Assembly: GCA_017654935.2 (NCBI GenBank)
Contig: CM065710.1
Span: 22,329,394-22,393,393, forward strand
Direction of reading: 5' to 3'
DNA: 64,000 nucleotides
Source of the DNA: Phymorhynchus buccinoides
Lineage: Eukaryota; Mollusca; Gastropoda; Neogastropoda; Raphitomidae
Every line of letters starts with the position of its first letter. Position 1 is the stretch's first letter. The position numbers and the translations under genes were made by a program. Positions 44,195 through 55,615 of this stretch are shown piece by piece. Under the pieces are notes generated by a model, which saw only the letters and a program-made list of their open reading frames with translations, was not told the origin of the DNA and did not search any database.

Positions 44195-47100
44195 TGGTCA
44201 CCCCTGTGGCCCCAGGCTGCAGCACTGCTGTAGTCACCACTGTGACCTAAGGCTGCAGCACTGCTGGAGTCACTCCTGTGGCCCCAGGCTGCAGCACTAC
44301 TGGAGTCACCACTGTGACCCCAGGCTGCAGCACTGCTGTAGTCACCACTGTGGCCTCAGGCTGCAGCACTGCTGTAGTCACTCCTGTGGCCCCAGGCTGC
44401 AGCACTGCTGTAGTCACCACTGTGGCCCCAGGCTGCAGCACTACTGTAGTCACCCCTGTGACCCCAGGCTGCAGCACTGCTGTAGTCACCACTGTGGCCC
44501 CAGGCTGCAGCACTACTGTAGTCACCCCTGTGACCCCAGGCTGCAGCACTGCTGTAGTCACCACTGTGGCCCCAGGCTGCAGCACTGCTGTAGTCACCAC
44601 TGTGGCCCCAGGCTGCAGCACTGCTGGAGTCACCACAGTGACCTAAGGCTGCAGCACTACTGTAGTCACCCCTATGACCCCAGGCTGCAGCACTACTGTA
44701 GTCACCCCTGTGACCCAAGGCTGCAGCACTACTGTAGTCACCCCTATGACCCCAGGCTGCAGCACTACTGTAGTCACCCCTGTGGTCCCAGGCTGCAGCA
44801 CTACTGTAGTCACCCCTATGACCCCAGGCTGCAGCACTACTGTAGTCACCCCTGTGACCCCAGGCTGCAGCACTGCTGGAGTCGCCCCTATGGCCCCAGG
44901 CTGCAGCACTGCTGTAGTCACCACTGTGACCCCAGGCTGCAGCACTGCTGTAGTCACCACTGTGACCCCAGGCTGCAGCACTGCTGGAGTCGCCCCTGTG
45001 ACCCCAGGCTGCAGCACTGCTGTAGTCACCCCTGTGACCCCAGGCTGCAGCACTGCTGTAGTCACCACTGTGGCCCCAGGCTGCAGCACTGCTGTAGTCA
45101 CCACTGTGGCCCCAGGCTGCAGCACTGCTGGAGTCACCACTGTGACCTAAGGCTGCAGCACTACTGTAGTCACCCCTATGACCCCAGGCTGCAGCACTAC
45201 TGTAGTCACCCCTGTGACCCAAGGCTGCAGCACTACTGTAGTCACCCCTGTGACCCCAGGCTGCAGCACTACTGTAGTCACCCCTGTGGTCCCAGGCTGC
45301 AGCACTACTGTAGTCACCCCTGTGACCCCAGGCTGCAGCACTACTGTAGTCACCCCTGTGACCCCAGGCTGCAGCACTGCTGGAGTCGCCCCTGTGGCCC
45401 CAGGCTGCAGCACTGCTGTAGTCACCACTGTGACCCCAGGCTGCAGCACTGCTGTAGTCACCACTGTGACCCCAGGCTGCAGCACTGCTGGAGTCGCCCC
45501 TGTGACCCCAGGCTGCAGCACTGCTGTAGTCACCACTGTGACCCCAGGCTGCAGCACTGCTGTAGTCACCCCTGTGGCCCCAGGCTGCAGCACTGCTGTA
45601 GTCACCACTGTGACCCCAGGCTGCAGCACTGCTGTAGTCACCCCTGTGACCCCAGGCTGCAGCACTACTGTAGTCACCCCTATGGCCCCAGGCTGCAGCA
45701 CTGCTGTAGTCACCCCTGTGACCCCAGGCTGCAGCACTGCTGTAGTCACCCCTGTGGCCCCAGGCTGCAGCACTACTGGAGTCACCACTGTGACCTAAGG
45801 CTGCAGCACTGCTGTAGTCACCACTGTGGCCCCAGGCTGCAGCACTGCTGTAGTCACCACTGTGACCCCAGGCTGCAGCACTACTGTAGTCACCCCTGTG
45901 GCCCCAGGCTGCAGCACTGCTGTAGTCACCCCTGTGGCCCCAGGCTGCAGCACTGCTGGAGTCACCACTGTGACCTAAGGCTGCAGCACTACTGTAGTCA
46001 CCCCTGTGACCCCAGGCTGCAGCACTGCTGGAGTCGCCCCTATGACCCCAGGCTGCAGCACTGCTGTAGTCACCACTGTGACCCCAGGCTGCAGCACTGC
46101 TGGAGTCACCCCTATGGCCCCAGGCTGCAGCACTGCTGTAGTCACCACTGTGACCCCAGGCTGCAGCACTGCTGTAGTCACCCCTGTGACCCCAGGCTGC
46201 AGCACTACTGTAGTCACCCCTGTGACCCCAGGCTGCAGCACTACTGTAGTCACCCCTGTGACCCCAGGCTGCAGCACTGCTGGAGTCGCCCCTATGGCCC
46301 CAGGCTGCAGCACTGCTGTAGTCACCACTGTGACCCCAGGCTGCAGCACTGCTGTAGTCACCACTGTGACCCCAGGCTGCAGCACTGCTGGAGTCACCCC
46401 TGTGACCCCAGGCTGCAGCACTGCTGTAGTCACCACTGTGACCCCAGGCTGCAGCACTGCTGGAGTCACCCCTGTGACCCCAGGCTGCAGCACTGCTGTA
46501 GTCACCACTGTGACCCCAGGCTGCAGCACTGCTGTAGTCACCCCTGTGACCCCAGGCTGCAGCACTACTGTAGTCACCCCTATGGCCCCAGGCTGCAGCA
46601 CTGCTGTAGTCACCCCTGTGACCCCAGGCTGCAGCACTGCTGTAGTCACCCCTGTGGCCCCAGGCTGCAGCACTGCTGTAGTCACCACTGTGGCCCCAGG
46701 CTGCAGCACTGCTGTAGTCACCCCTGTGGCCCCAGGCTGCAGCACTGCTGGAGTCACCACTGTGACCTAAGGCTGCAGCACTGCTGTAGTCACCCCTGTG
46801 ACCCCAGGCTGCAGCACTGCTGTAGTCACCCCTGTGGCCCCAGGCTGCAGCACTGCTGTAGTCACCACTGTGACCCCAGGCTGCAGCACTACTGTAGTCA
46901 CCCCTATGGCCCCAGGCTGCAGCACTGCTGTAGTCACCCCTGTGACCCCAGGCTGCAGCACTGCTGTAGTCACCACTGTGGCCCCAGGCTGCAGCACTGC
47001 TGTAGTCACCACTGTGACCCCAGGCTGCAGCACTACTGTAGTCACCCCTGTGACCTAAGGCTGCAGCACTGCTGTAGTCACCCCTGTGACCTAAGGCTGC

Positions 47101-47832
47101 AGCACTACTGTAGTCACCACTGTGACCTAAGGCTGCAGCACTGCTGTAGTCACCCCTGTGACCCCAGGCTGCAGCACTACTGTAGTCACCACTGTGACCT
47201 AAGGCTGCAGCACTGCTGTAGTCACCACTGTGGCCCCAGGCTGCAGCACTACTGTAGTCACCACTGTGACCTAAGGCTGCAGCACTGCTGTAGTCACCCC
47301 TGTGACCCCAGGCTGCAGCACTACTGTAGTCACCACTGTGACCTAAGGCTGCAGCACTACTGTAGTCACCACTGTGACCTAAGGCTGCAGCACTGCTGTA
47401 GTCACCCCTGTGACCCCAGGCTGCAGCACTGCTGTAGTCACCCCTGTGACCTAAGGCTGCAGCACTGCTGTAGTCACCACTGTGACCCCAGGCTGCAGCA
47501 CTGCTGTAGTCACCACTGTGACCTAAGGCTGCAGCACTGCTGTAGTCACCCCTGTGACCTAAGGCTGCAGCACTACTGTAGTCACCCCTGTGGCCCCAGG
47601 CTGCAGCACTGCTGTAGTCACCACTGTGACCTAAGGCTGCAGCACTGCTGTAGTCACCCCTGTGACCTAAGGCTGCAGCACTACTGTAGTCACCCCTGTG
47701 GCCCCAGGCTGCAGCACTGCTGTAGTCACCACTGTGACCTAAGGCTGCAGCACTACTGTAGTCACTTCTGTAGCCCCAGGCTGCAGCACTGCTGTAGTCA
47801 CCCCTGTGGCCCCAGACTGCAGCACTGCTGTA
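44195..47832. repeat. 36-bp minisatellite, about 101 copies
   Basis: The unit is ctgcagcactgctgtagtca plus ccactgtgaccccagg. Variable positions are gctg/actg, gtag/ggag, ccact/cccct, gtg/atg, gac/ggc and cccagg/ctaagg. The cc-to-ta change is always a doublet and is concentrated in the last 900 bp. The period equals 12 codons, so one + strand frame (PRLQHCCSHHCD type) and one - strand frame (AAAWGHRGDYSS type) stay open for more than 1100 codons. I found no flanking exon structure and treat it as non-coding. Confidence 0.95.
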
Positions 47833-48128
47833 GGATTGGGATTGGGTTGGCTGGCGCTGAGACCCTGGACCTGAAGAATTGCTGTTGTTGTTGAGCTGAA
47901 GGAGGGAGCGTGGTGTAGGAGGAGGTGGAGGGGGGGCATGTTTAGGCAGTGGGCAATCTCGAGGAGGGGGCAATGTGTCTGGAGGAGGGGTTTGGAGGAC
48001 CTTTTGAAGTTGTTGATTATGCCAGTCACACCACCATCACTGGGGTGGAAGCGGTCCATATGTTTGTACATGGACTTTCTGGGCTTCCCTGTCTGGGTCG
48101 TGAAGGAGGTGGTGTGGTCGACAAAAGC

Positions 48129-48130
<2 letters not shown>
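47833..48130. other. unique G-rich DNA after the 36-bp array
   Basis: The - strand frame open through the array begins here (MPPPRDCPLPKHAPPPPPPT). The composition is low complexity and no splice sites are clear. Confidence 0.35.
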
Positions 48131-48186
<56 letters not shown>

Positions 48187-48196
48187 TATATATATA
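48131..48196. repeat. (GA)n(TA)n tract
   Basis: The GA and TA runs are mirrored by (TA)n(GA)n at 49064-49147 on the far side of the hammerhead-bearing element. Confidence 0.93.
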
Positions 48197-49064
48197 GTTT
48201 GCCTTGATAAAGCTTTTCTGTATCCAATATCTTTATTTGTGAACCTCAGAAACAAAACCAGTTAATGTTAACTTTGAGTAATGTTCGTGTTCAAAAAATA
48301 AAATTAAAAATTAAAAAAAAAAAAAATTATATAAATTGTGCTGATTTACTTTTTCTCCCAATGGGGGAGGGACAGTGCCTTATGCAAAGACAGCTGCACT
48401 AACTTTTCAGTCCTTCAGAGTAGGGGTACGGAGCTGGCTATTCACTGAGATTTTTCTTTCATGCTATTTTTATCCTTAATTTGGATACCATCTCAGTAGT
48501 TAGCCCTCCCTAGTCATGTCTATTAGGTTTTGAAATTAAAATTTCAGAACATTATTATTTTGTTCATTTTACATAAGATTTTCATAAGATTTTTACTATT
48601 TCTGGTTTAACTTTGTGCTGGTTTGCTTTTATTGTGGATTTTCGATTTGATGCAGAGAGGACACCATTCTCTTGTAGAATGTCTTTTTTGCTCAGGTTGG
48701 CCATCCACTGGACAGTCAATTTGCAGGCCAATCATGCAAACTGATGAGATCTTCTCAAGATCGAAACAGCTGTCTTTGCATAAGGCACTGTCCCTCCCCC
48801 ATTGGGAGAAAAAGTAAATCAGCACAATTTATATAACTTTTTAATTTTTTAATTTTTTTTAATTTTTAATTTTATTTTTTGAACACGAACATTACTCAAA
48901 GTTAACATTAACTGGTTTTGTTTCTGAGGTTCACAAATAAAGACATTGGACACAGAAAAGCTTTATCAAAGCAAACTATTCTGCATTTCAAATGCACTAA
49001 CTTTTCAGTCCTTCAGAGTAGGGGTACGGAGCTGGCTATTCACTGAGATTTTTCTTTCATGCTA
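48197..49064 (+). mobile_element. hammerhead-bearing 598-bp repeat: inverted partial copy plus tandem units
   Basis: Three pieces of the same unit as 39815-40926 are present. (1) An antisense partial copy at 48197-48396, starting agtttgccttgataaagc. (2) A complete unit in the opposite orientation at 48397-48994. (3) The first 70 bp of a second unit at 48995-49064. The repeat distance (cactaac at 48397 and 48995) is again 598 bp. An inverted 5' partial copy before tandem direct units is the typical layout of Penelope-like insertions. No reverse transcriptase is present, so it would depend on one encoded elsewhere. Confidence 0.75.
48724..48790 (+). ncRNA. type I hammerhead ribozyme, copy 3
   Basis: The same 67-nt motif on the + strand. 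CTGATGA is at 48741-48747, stem II at 48748-48762, GAAA at 48763-48766 and the cleavage triplet GTC at 48772-48774. Cleavage is predicted between 48774 and 48775. The sequence matches the copies at 40.0 and 40.6 kb. Confidence 0.85.
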
Positions 49065-49068
49065 TATA

Positions 49069-49147
<79 letters not shown>
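49064..49147. repeat. (TA)n(GA)n tract
   Basis: Right-hand simple-repeat flank of the hammerhead-bearing element. Confidence 0.93.
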
Positions 49148-49150
<3 letters not shown>

Positions 49151-49197
49151 ATTGATCGATTCATTCTTTTTTCTTTGCCTGCTTGCTTTCTTTTTTT

Positions 49198-50018
49198 CTG
49201 GGCCGTACAGTGGTGTTGCTCCCACGCCGCTCATTCTCAGTCCCAACTCGCAGCCACATCCCGGTTTCTTCAAGTTGCAGAATCCAAAACCAGCAGTCCA
49301 AGGGGAGCGAATCTATGTTTGTGAGAACATCTTTCTTTCCGCATCCACATTCACACGAAAAGACGATGGACTCTGCTGTTGCTCTGGCATGGATTCAGAG
49401 TGATCCATACAAGTGGAAGACCTTTGTTGGCAACAGAGTTGCTGAAATTCAGGATCTGGTCAGTCCGGTACAGTGGCATCATTGTCCTGGAAAGGACAAT
49501 CCAGCGGATTTGGTCACTCGTGGTGTTTCCGCTGAGTGACCAAATCCGCTGGATTGTCCTTTCCAGGACAATGATGCCACTGTACCGGACTGACCAGATC
49601 CTGAATTTCAGCAACTCTGTTGCCAACAAAGGTCTTCCACTTGTATGGATCACTCTGAATCCATGCCAGAGCAACAGCAGAGTCCGTCCAACAATGACAC
49701 TCAACATCATCAGGCAGTTTCAGTGCCTGTCTCACGTACACCACCAGTCTTGCACAGAGCACAGCACCGAGAAGCTCCAGGCGAGGCAACTGATCCTCTT
49801 CAGAGGGCTACCTTTGCACGAGACAAGACCAAGGATGAACTCCACGTGCCATCCGGATGCTGGATTACCAGATACACACAAGCACCGTATGCCTGCTGAG
49901 AAGCATCACCGAAACAAATTAACAACGGCCATAGACCACAAATTCACAACAATGTTAGGCCGTCAGTATGTAACCAACGGAGGAGACACTACACTGCTGC
50001 CGAGTCACTTCGGTGGAG
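49198..50018. repeat. dispersed repeat family A, copy 2, split by a BEL fragment
   Basis: Segments 49198-49316 and 49951-50018 together match the continuous copy at 3150-3355. The roughly 635 bp between them is foreign (BEL/Pao sequence). Confidence 0.6.
49319..49950 (-). pseudogene. BEL/Pao retrotransposon pol fragment with an inverted duplication
   Basis: The - strand translation from about 49930 downwards gives FGDASQQAYGACVYL, then DGTWSSSLVLSRAKVA and, after a frame change, PRLELLGAVLCARLVVYVRQ. It continues with CHCWTDSAVALAWIQSDPYK and HHCPGKDNPADLVT. This is the RT/RNase H junction of BEL/Pao pol, which copies retroelement RNA and removes it from hybrids. The last part is duplicated in inverted orientation, forming perfect 152-bp arms at 49368-49519 and 49534-49685. 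Both outer edges touch the motif ATGTT, a possible 5-bp target duplication. The edges lie inside pol and are not LTRs, so this is a fragment. It is not functional. Confidence 0.75.
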
Positions 50019-50080
50019 CCTGCGTACAGGTTCCACTGAAGTGGAGCCTAGGCTCCACTGAAGTTGAGCCTGTACGCAGG
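50019..50080. repeat. 30-bp arm inverted repeat
   Basis: The arms at 50019-50048 and 50051-50080 pair at most positions (cctgcgtacagg with cctgtacgcagg outside, gtggagcc with ggctccac inside) around a 2-bp centre. This is a strong cruciform or hairpin candidate. Confidence 0.8.
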
Positions 50081-50431
50081 ACACCACCTACTAAGCCTCC
50101 TACTGACGACAATAATGTCTTAGTCGCGGAGCCAGTGTGAGTGAGGTCCTCCTCCAAGGGCGCCACCACATCCGTCCATCGACAGATACCCAGAACATAC
50201 TGACTCCTATGACTTTGGCCTGACCGACTCCTACCCAGAGGTAGTGGCTATAAGATGGGAAGACTGAAACCACGCAGCCGAGCTTCATCCGCTTAACGGA
50301 TGCGATTCTGAGACTGTTGCTCTAATTTCATGATCGACATTGCAGGTGCCTGGTTAACACCAGGATATCATAAAAGGAAGTGTAAAATAAAGTCCTGTCA
50401 CGTAGTCTCAGACCGATACGGAACTCCATAG

Positions 50432-50575
50432 CATCATCATCATCATTGTCATTCGCCTCATTTCCATCAATCATCAAAAGAACATCGAAAAAAACCTAGC
50501 CTCTGATGGGATTCGAACCCGCGACCTCCCAGCCAGTAATCCGCGACTTAACCACTACATTACGGCGGCTGGTTC
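50432..50575 (-). mobile_element. short tRNA-derived SINE
   Basis: On the - strand the A-box-like tgtagtggttaag (50547-50559) and the B box ggttcgaatcc (50509-50519) are spaced as in a tRNA gene. A short body follows, ending in a (GAT)n tail (50432-50446). The tRNA-like part lacks good acceptor pairing, so it is not called a functional tRNA. Confidence 0.6.
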
Positions 50576-50712
50576 CTGTTTGTTTCCTTGCTTTTTATTG
50601 TGTTCTTAATAATATGCCTCCTAGCTGTTGCGTAATTAAGTGGCAGTGAACATGCATGCTGAAAATATGTTTTGTTAGCTCGTTACTGTTTCATAGACCT
50701 AGTAAATAAGAC

Positions 50713-50885
50713 CCATGGGGACATTTCGCGAGGACTCCTCTGCATGGTATTTGATGGTCACCAAGCCGGGAGTAGCTATGTGCCTTGTATACTTAATGGA
50801 ATGTCCCGTGTATGCCTGTTCCCCAGTGACACAACACAATCGTTTTTCATGACTGCAGATCCCACCGGCAAAAGACACCCACTCA
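50713..50885. repeat. dispersed repeat family C, copy 1
   Basis: Part 1 (50713-50820: tttgatggtcaccaagccgg, gagtagctatgtgcc) and part 2 (50840-50885: actgcagatcccaccggcaa) recur at 52055-52230. There part 1 is inverted while part 2 keeps its orientation. Confidence 0.75.
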
Positions 50886-50921
50886 CAACAGTGTTATAGA
50901 TAGTGATGTTGACCACTGTGA

Positions 50922-51010
50922 CTACTACTACTACGACGACGACGACCACAATGATGATGATGATGATGATAATGATGATGATAATGATGATGATGATAAT
51001 GATGATGATA

Positions 51011-51054
<44 letters not shown>

Positions 51055-51058
51055 AAGG
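50922..51058. repeat. (GAC)n/(GAT)n trinucleotide tract
   Basis: Imperfect GAT/GATAAT repeats. The poly-His, poly-Ser and poly-Ile frames are artefacts. Confidence 0.93.
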
Positions 51059-51289
51059 ATGAAGAGGAGATAGAGCGGAGGTGGGGTTGGGTTTTCTGAT
51101 ATCCTTTGCCCTTCTGTATGTGAATATAAAAGCATGCTCGCATTTATGCATGCTTGTGTGCACATGCAGGACTGTCTACAATATAACTTGTTATGCATAC
51201 TCATGTTATTATAGTCCTTATTTTTTTAGTCTGTTGTTGCGTTTACTACATATTATTGTTGTGTGAAAAAGGGTGATACTTGTGTGCCG

Positions 51290-51606
<317 letters not shown>

Positions 51607-51679
51607 TTTTCTCATAATAGTGTTTGCTATGCATGCAATGATTTTAATATTGTTGTCATATGCTCTATTGCTGAATTAT

Positions 51680-51925
51680 TTTCTTCTTTTTTACTATGGA
51701 TGATTATGCTTCATTGTTGTGTGTGTTTATCTGTTTATTAACGTACCCTCATATGATTATGTGTTTTAAGACTATATATTTTTTTTTTTTATTAGTATCA
51801 GTTCGCTTTAATGTTTCATCTATTTGTTTGTGTATGTTAACGGCAAGTATGAAAAATGGCTACTGTATGCCAATACTTTTACCGTTGTAAAATAAAGGTT
51901 CAATTCAATTCAATTCAATTCAATG
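51680..51925 (+). mobile_element. LINE 3' UTR end, copy 2
   Basis: Same family as copy 1. The terminal stem acggcaagtat/aatacttttaccgt is conserved, followed by gtaaaataaagg and (TTCAA)n. There is no coding sequence. Confidence 0.65.
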
Positions 51926-52054
51926 CACACACAGGGTCAAGGATAAACCAACAACAAAAAAGAAACATCCGAATGTGCTGGTGGGACCCAGAGGTGCACC
52001 AGCCACGCCTGCCCTATCAACACGAAAGCAACCTTGCTCCAGCCTTGGAAGTAC

Positions 52055-52230
52055 GTGTTGTGCAGGCATATACGGAACATTCCATTACGTATACAGGGGC
52101 ACATAGCTACTCCCAGCTTGGTGACCATCAGATACAATGCAGGGGAATCCTTGTGAAATGTTCCCATAGGTGTACCAGCCCGTTTTTCATAACTGCAGAG
52201 CCCACCGGCAAAAGACACCCACTCAGAAAC
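52055..52230. repeat. dispersed repeat family C, copy 2 (internally inverted)
   Basis: Part 1 (52055-52168) is the reverse complement of 50713-50820. Part 2 (52180-52230) is in the same orientation as 50840-50885. Confidence 0.75.
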
Positions 52231-52489
52231 CAGTACGCATCCAACAACCCCCAAGGACAGGTGAGGCCAATGCATCTCCAGACAAAGTCACAGGCTCTCG
52301 CCTTACGGTCTCATATTAGTCCGGAGGTCAAAGCTGTCACCTTCAAATGCATTATAAAGTGTTTTTTCTTTGCACTTTTCATCTCAGTTAACATTGCTGC
52401 TTTGAAATCCGATGGAAGCCGTGTTGAAAAATCTGGGCAATTTGACTTATTGACAATAATCCAAGATGGCCGCCTGCGATATAAATAAA

Positions 52490-53630
52490 TGCAGGCCAGA
52501 GACATCATATGTTCAGTTTAAAGCTACAAACTGCGTGGAAAATTTGCTGATAGCAAGTTAATATTAATTTGTAAAGTTCCATGTACTACCAGAATATAGT
52601 TTTAAGAACTGCTGTGTGGTGTCGCCGAGCAACACACATTTCCTCAGCCACTTTTCCCCTCCTGCTTCTCTCCATTGGATTTAGCATTAGCGAAAAAGTG
52701 AAAAGGGAGGCAAGTTACTATGTTTAGGTATTAATATCTTCAGTTATAATGCTGCTTGGAAGCTGCTACTATAATTAGATCTATAATTGGATCTGTCATG
52801 AAGGTTTTGGGTGATTCTGTCAATGGAAAATATATCTGTCTTGGAATGTCTATGGTACATCGGTTATCTTTAAGATAAAAGGGAAAAGTCTTTTGGTGAA
52901 TCTTTAGTTTAAACCCTTCCATTACTTAAAAAATAGGAACAAAAATGTATGACAGACAAACAAAACCAAAACCCTATGCCTCTTAATTGTGATTCTTCAT
53001 GGGCCGAGAATAGTATCAAGACTTCCATATGTGTCAAAACATAACATAGCATTCTGCTATAGAATCATTTCATCATCTGCAGTTTTGAATAGATTTATAC
53101 TTGTACTATTTAAACTGCACCATTTTTTTTTTTATTAAACAAGTAACACTCACCATCTTCAACACAGACAGTACTCGAAATGCAACAGACTAAAAATTCG
53201 CTTGTTTCAAGTTTCAGCACAGTGAGTTACTATACTAAGTTCCTCCAAGAATTGTTTGTACTTTGCAAGCATGCTGTACAGAGAGAAACACACGTTCTAT
53301 TGCACATTGACTAAACTGTGGCGTTTCTTAGTAGGCTACTGCAGCTAACAAGACTGAGAACATCCTTTGGAAATGGTAGCGGAAGACTCAATCCAATTGT
53401 TGGGGCTCAGTTGACTAATTCACCTGCCTACCAAGAGGGTCAGGATGTGGAGGATCTGGTTCACATGCAGCTTGCTAAAGCATAATTTGATGGTGGGCCA
53501 CTGGGGAGTGAGCTTGGAAAGATGACATGTTGGTGGTAAAGGTTCTTTGGGCTGCATTTATTCCTGAAGCTGTGTGTAATAGTAGTGTAGAGACGGTAAG
53601 CTGACTCGTTTCATAACTGGACGAAGATTT
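52490..53630. other. AT-rich unique DNA
   Basis: No gene or repeat is recognised. Confidence 0.5.
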
Positions 53631-53633
53631 CTG

Positions 53634-54320
53634 TTGATTACAGTGCCCAAGGTGCCTCTTGACAAGACGCTGAAGGTGAGTGGTGTGTTTGTGGCGAAGG
53701 TTTACCACAAAGAACAGAAACTGGTACGGAAAACAGTGGTATGCTCCCGATGCCTAGAAGAGGGTCATCATGCGTCAGTATGTGTGAAAGACATTGTGTG
53801 TCATGCATGTAGAAAGCCGGGGCACAAAAGAGGTGAACCTCAGTGTGAGAGTGTTACAGCAGCAGCGGCAGCGTCGCAGGGGGAGCAGAGAGACCTACGT
53901 GAAGGTCCCAGAGGGCGTCTCCAAGGAAGGAGACGTGAAGTGCAGGAGACGACCGCTGCGAACACAGAGATGCGGAGGATGCGGAGACGGCCAGCGAGGA
54001 CGGGGAGGATGCGGCCAGCGTGCAGGGCGACGCCAAAGGAGAGGACCCCACCCCCCGGGGCAGGCACATGGAGCGCCAGACTACACTCTCCTCGACCTTG
54101 CGCTTGGAGACCCCCACCAGGTCAAGGTCAGAGACCCCTAAGCGTCCGTCCCCGTTCGAAGGATGGGCCTACTCCCACTGGAAAAAAAAGAAAGGTAAAA
54201 AAGCAAAAAAGAACGGGGCTCAGACTCAACAACAGAGTAACCCTCCTCACCAAGCGTGGGTAAGACGCCAGGGGGGTTTACCATGGATTGTGGGTACGAC
54301 ACAAGCGGAGTTTGGACTAT
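53634..54320 (+). pseudogene. LINE ORF1 (zinc-knuckle, gag-like) relic
   Basis: The open frame has a CX2CX4HX4C knuckle (CSRCLEEGHHASVC) and a second Cys/His cluster (CHACRKPGHKRGEPQC). A long Arg/Pro-rich tail and a Lys-rich segment follow. This is the usual nucleic-acid-binding ORF1 of Tx1/L1-type LINEs, which coats the element RNA. It lies just upstream of, and in the same orientation as, an endonuclease ORF. The N-terminal part of the expected protein is missing and frame changes are likely in the Arg-rich region. Confidence 0.6.
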
Positions 54321-54365
54321 GAGTAATGGCATGTGAATCACGGCTTATCTCAGCTTTCACTAAAG

Positions 54366-55084
54366 ATGGCTAAGCTACGTATATGCTCTTTAAATGTGAG
54401 GGGATTAAAAACTAAATTTAAAAGGGCTGCTATATTTAAGTATCTCAAAAGCAACAAATTTGACATCGTCTGTTTACAAGAAGCCCATGTTAATAAAAAT
54501 GATGCCTTTATCTGGGAAAAACAATGGGGAGGAAAGTTATTTTTTAATGAGGGTACAAAGAGAACTAATGGGGAGATAATTTTAGTTTCAAAACATTTTG
54601 AAGGAGTGTAGTGGTAGAACTTGCTTTACCACAAATATTGGTAATATCGGTAACAAAATTAGTATAATGATTTCAAACTCGGAAAAGGTATATGCCCCCA
54701 ATGATCGATTGGATAAAATAGCGTTATTTGTACAACTGCAAGAACTATTTAGTGACTTTATTGAAGAAAACTTCGCATTGTGCGGTGATTTTAACTGTGT
54801 TATGAATAATGACCTGGATATTATCTCAGGCAATTTTCATCATAAACGAGAGATTAGAACACTAAATGATACAGCAAATATTCTTAATTTAGCCGATATT
54901 TGGAGAGCCTTGCATGAGGCAGAAAAGGATTTTTCTTGGTGTAGAAATAGCCCTTTTATCGCACGCAGACTAGATTACTGTTTTGGAACGGAAGAAATGC
55001 TATCATACGTGGTGTCATGCGAGCTCACACATGTAGCTCAGACAGATCATAAAGCAGTTTTCATAGAACTAAACACTAGTGATT
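54366..55084 (+). pseudogene. LINE ORF2 N-terminal APE endonuclease (Tx1/L1-like)
   Basis: A Met start leads to LRICSLNVRGLKTKFKRAAI and FDIVCLQEAHV (catalytic Asn and Glu positions). After a frameshift near 54600 come NFALCGDFNCVMNNDLDI (catalytic GDFN) and SFIARRLDYCF-like FIARRLDYCF. The closing block is TDHKAVFIEL, with the SDH-type Asp-His as TDH. These are the motifs of the apurinic-like endonuclease that nicks target DNA for reverse transcription. The frame ends in a (CA)n tract at 55088, and the reverse transcriptase is missing. The rest of the element reappears at 57390. Confidence 0.75.
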
Positions 55085-55087
55085 TTG

Positions 55088-55615
<528 letters not shown>

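Noticed and set aside
50484..50577. Functional tRNA gene on the - strand
   Set aside because: Acceptor ends do not pair well and a (GAT)n-tailed body follows, so it was called as a SINE.
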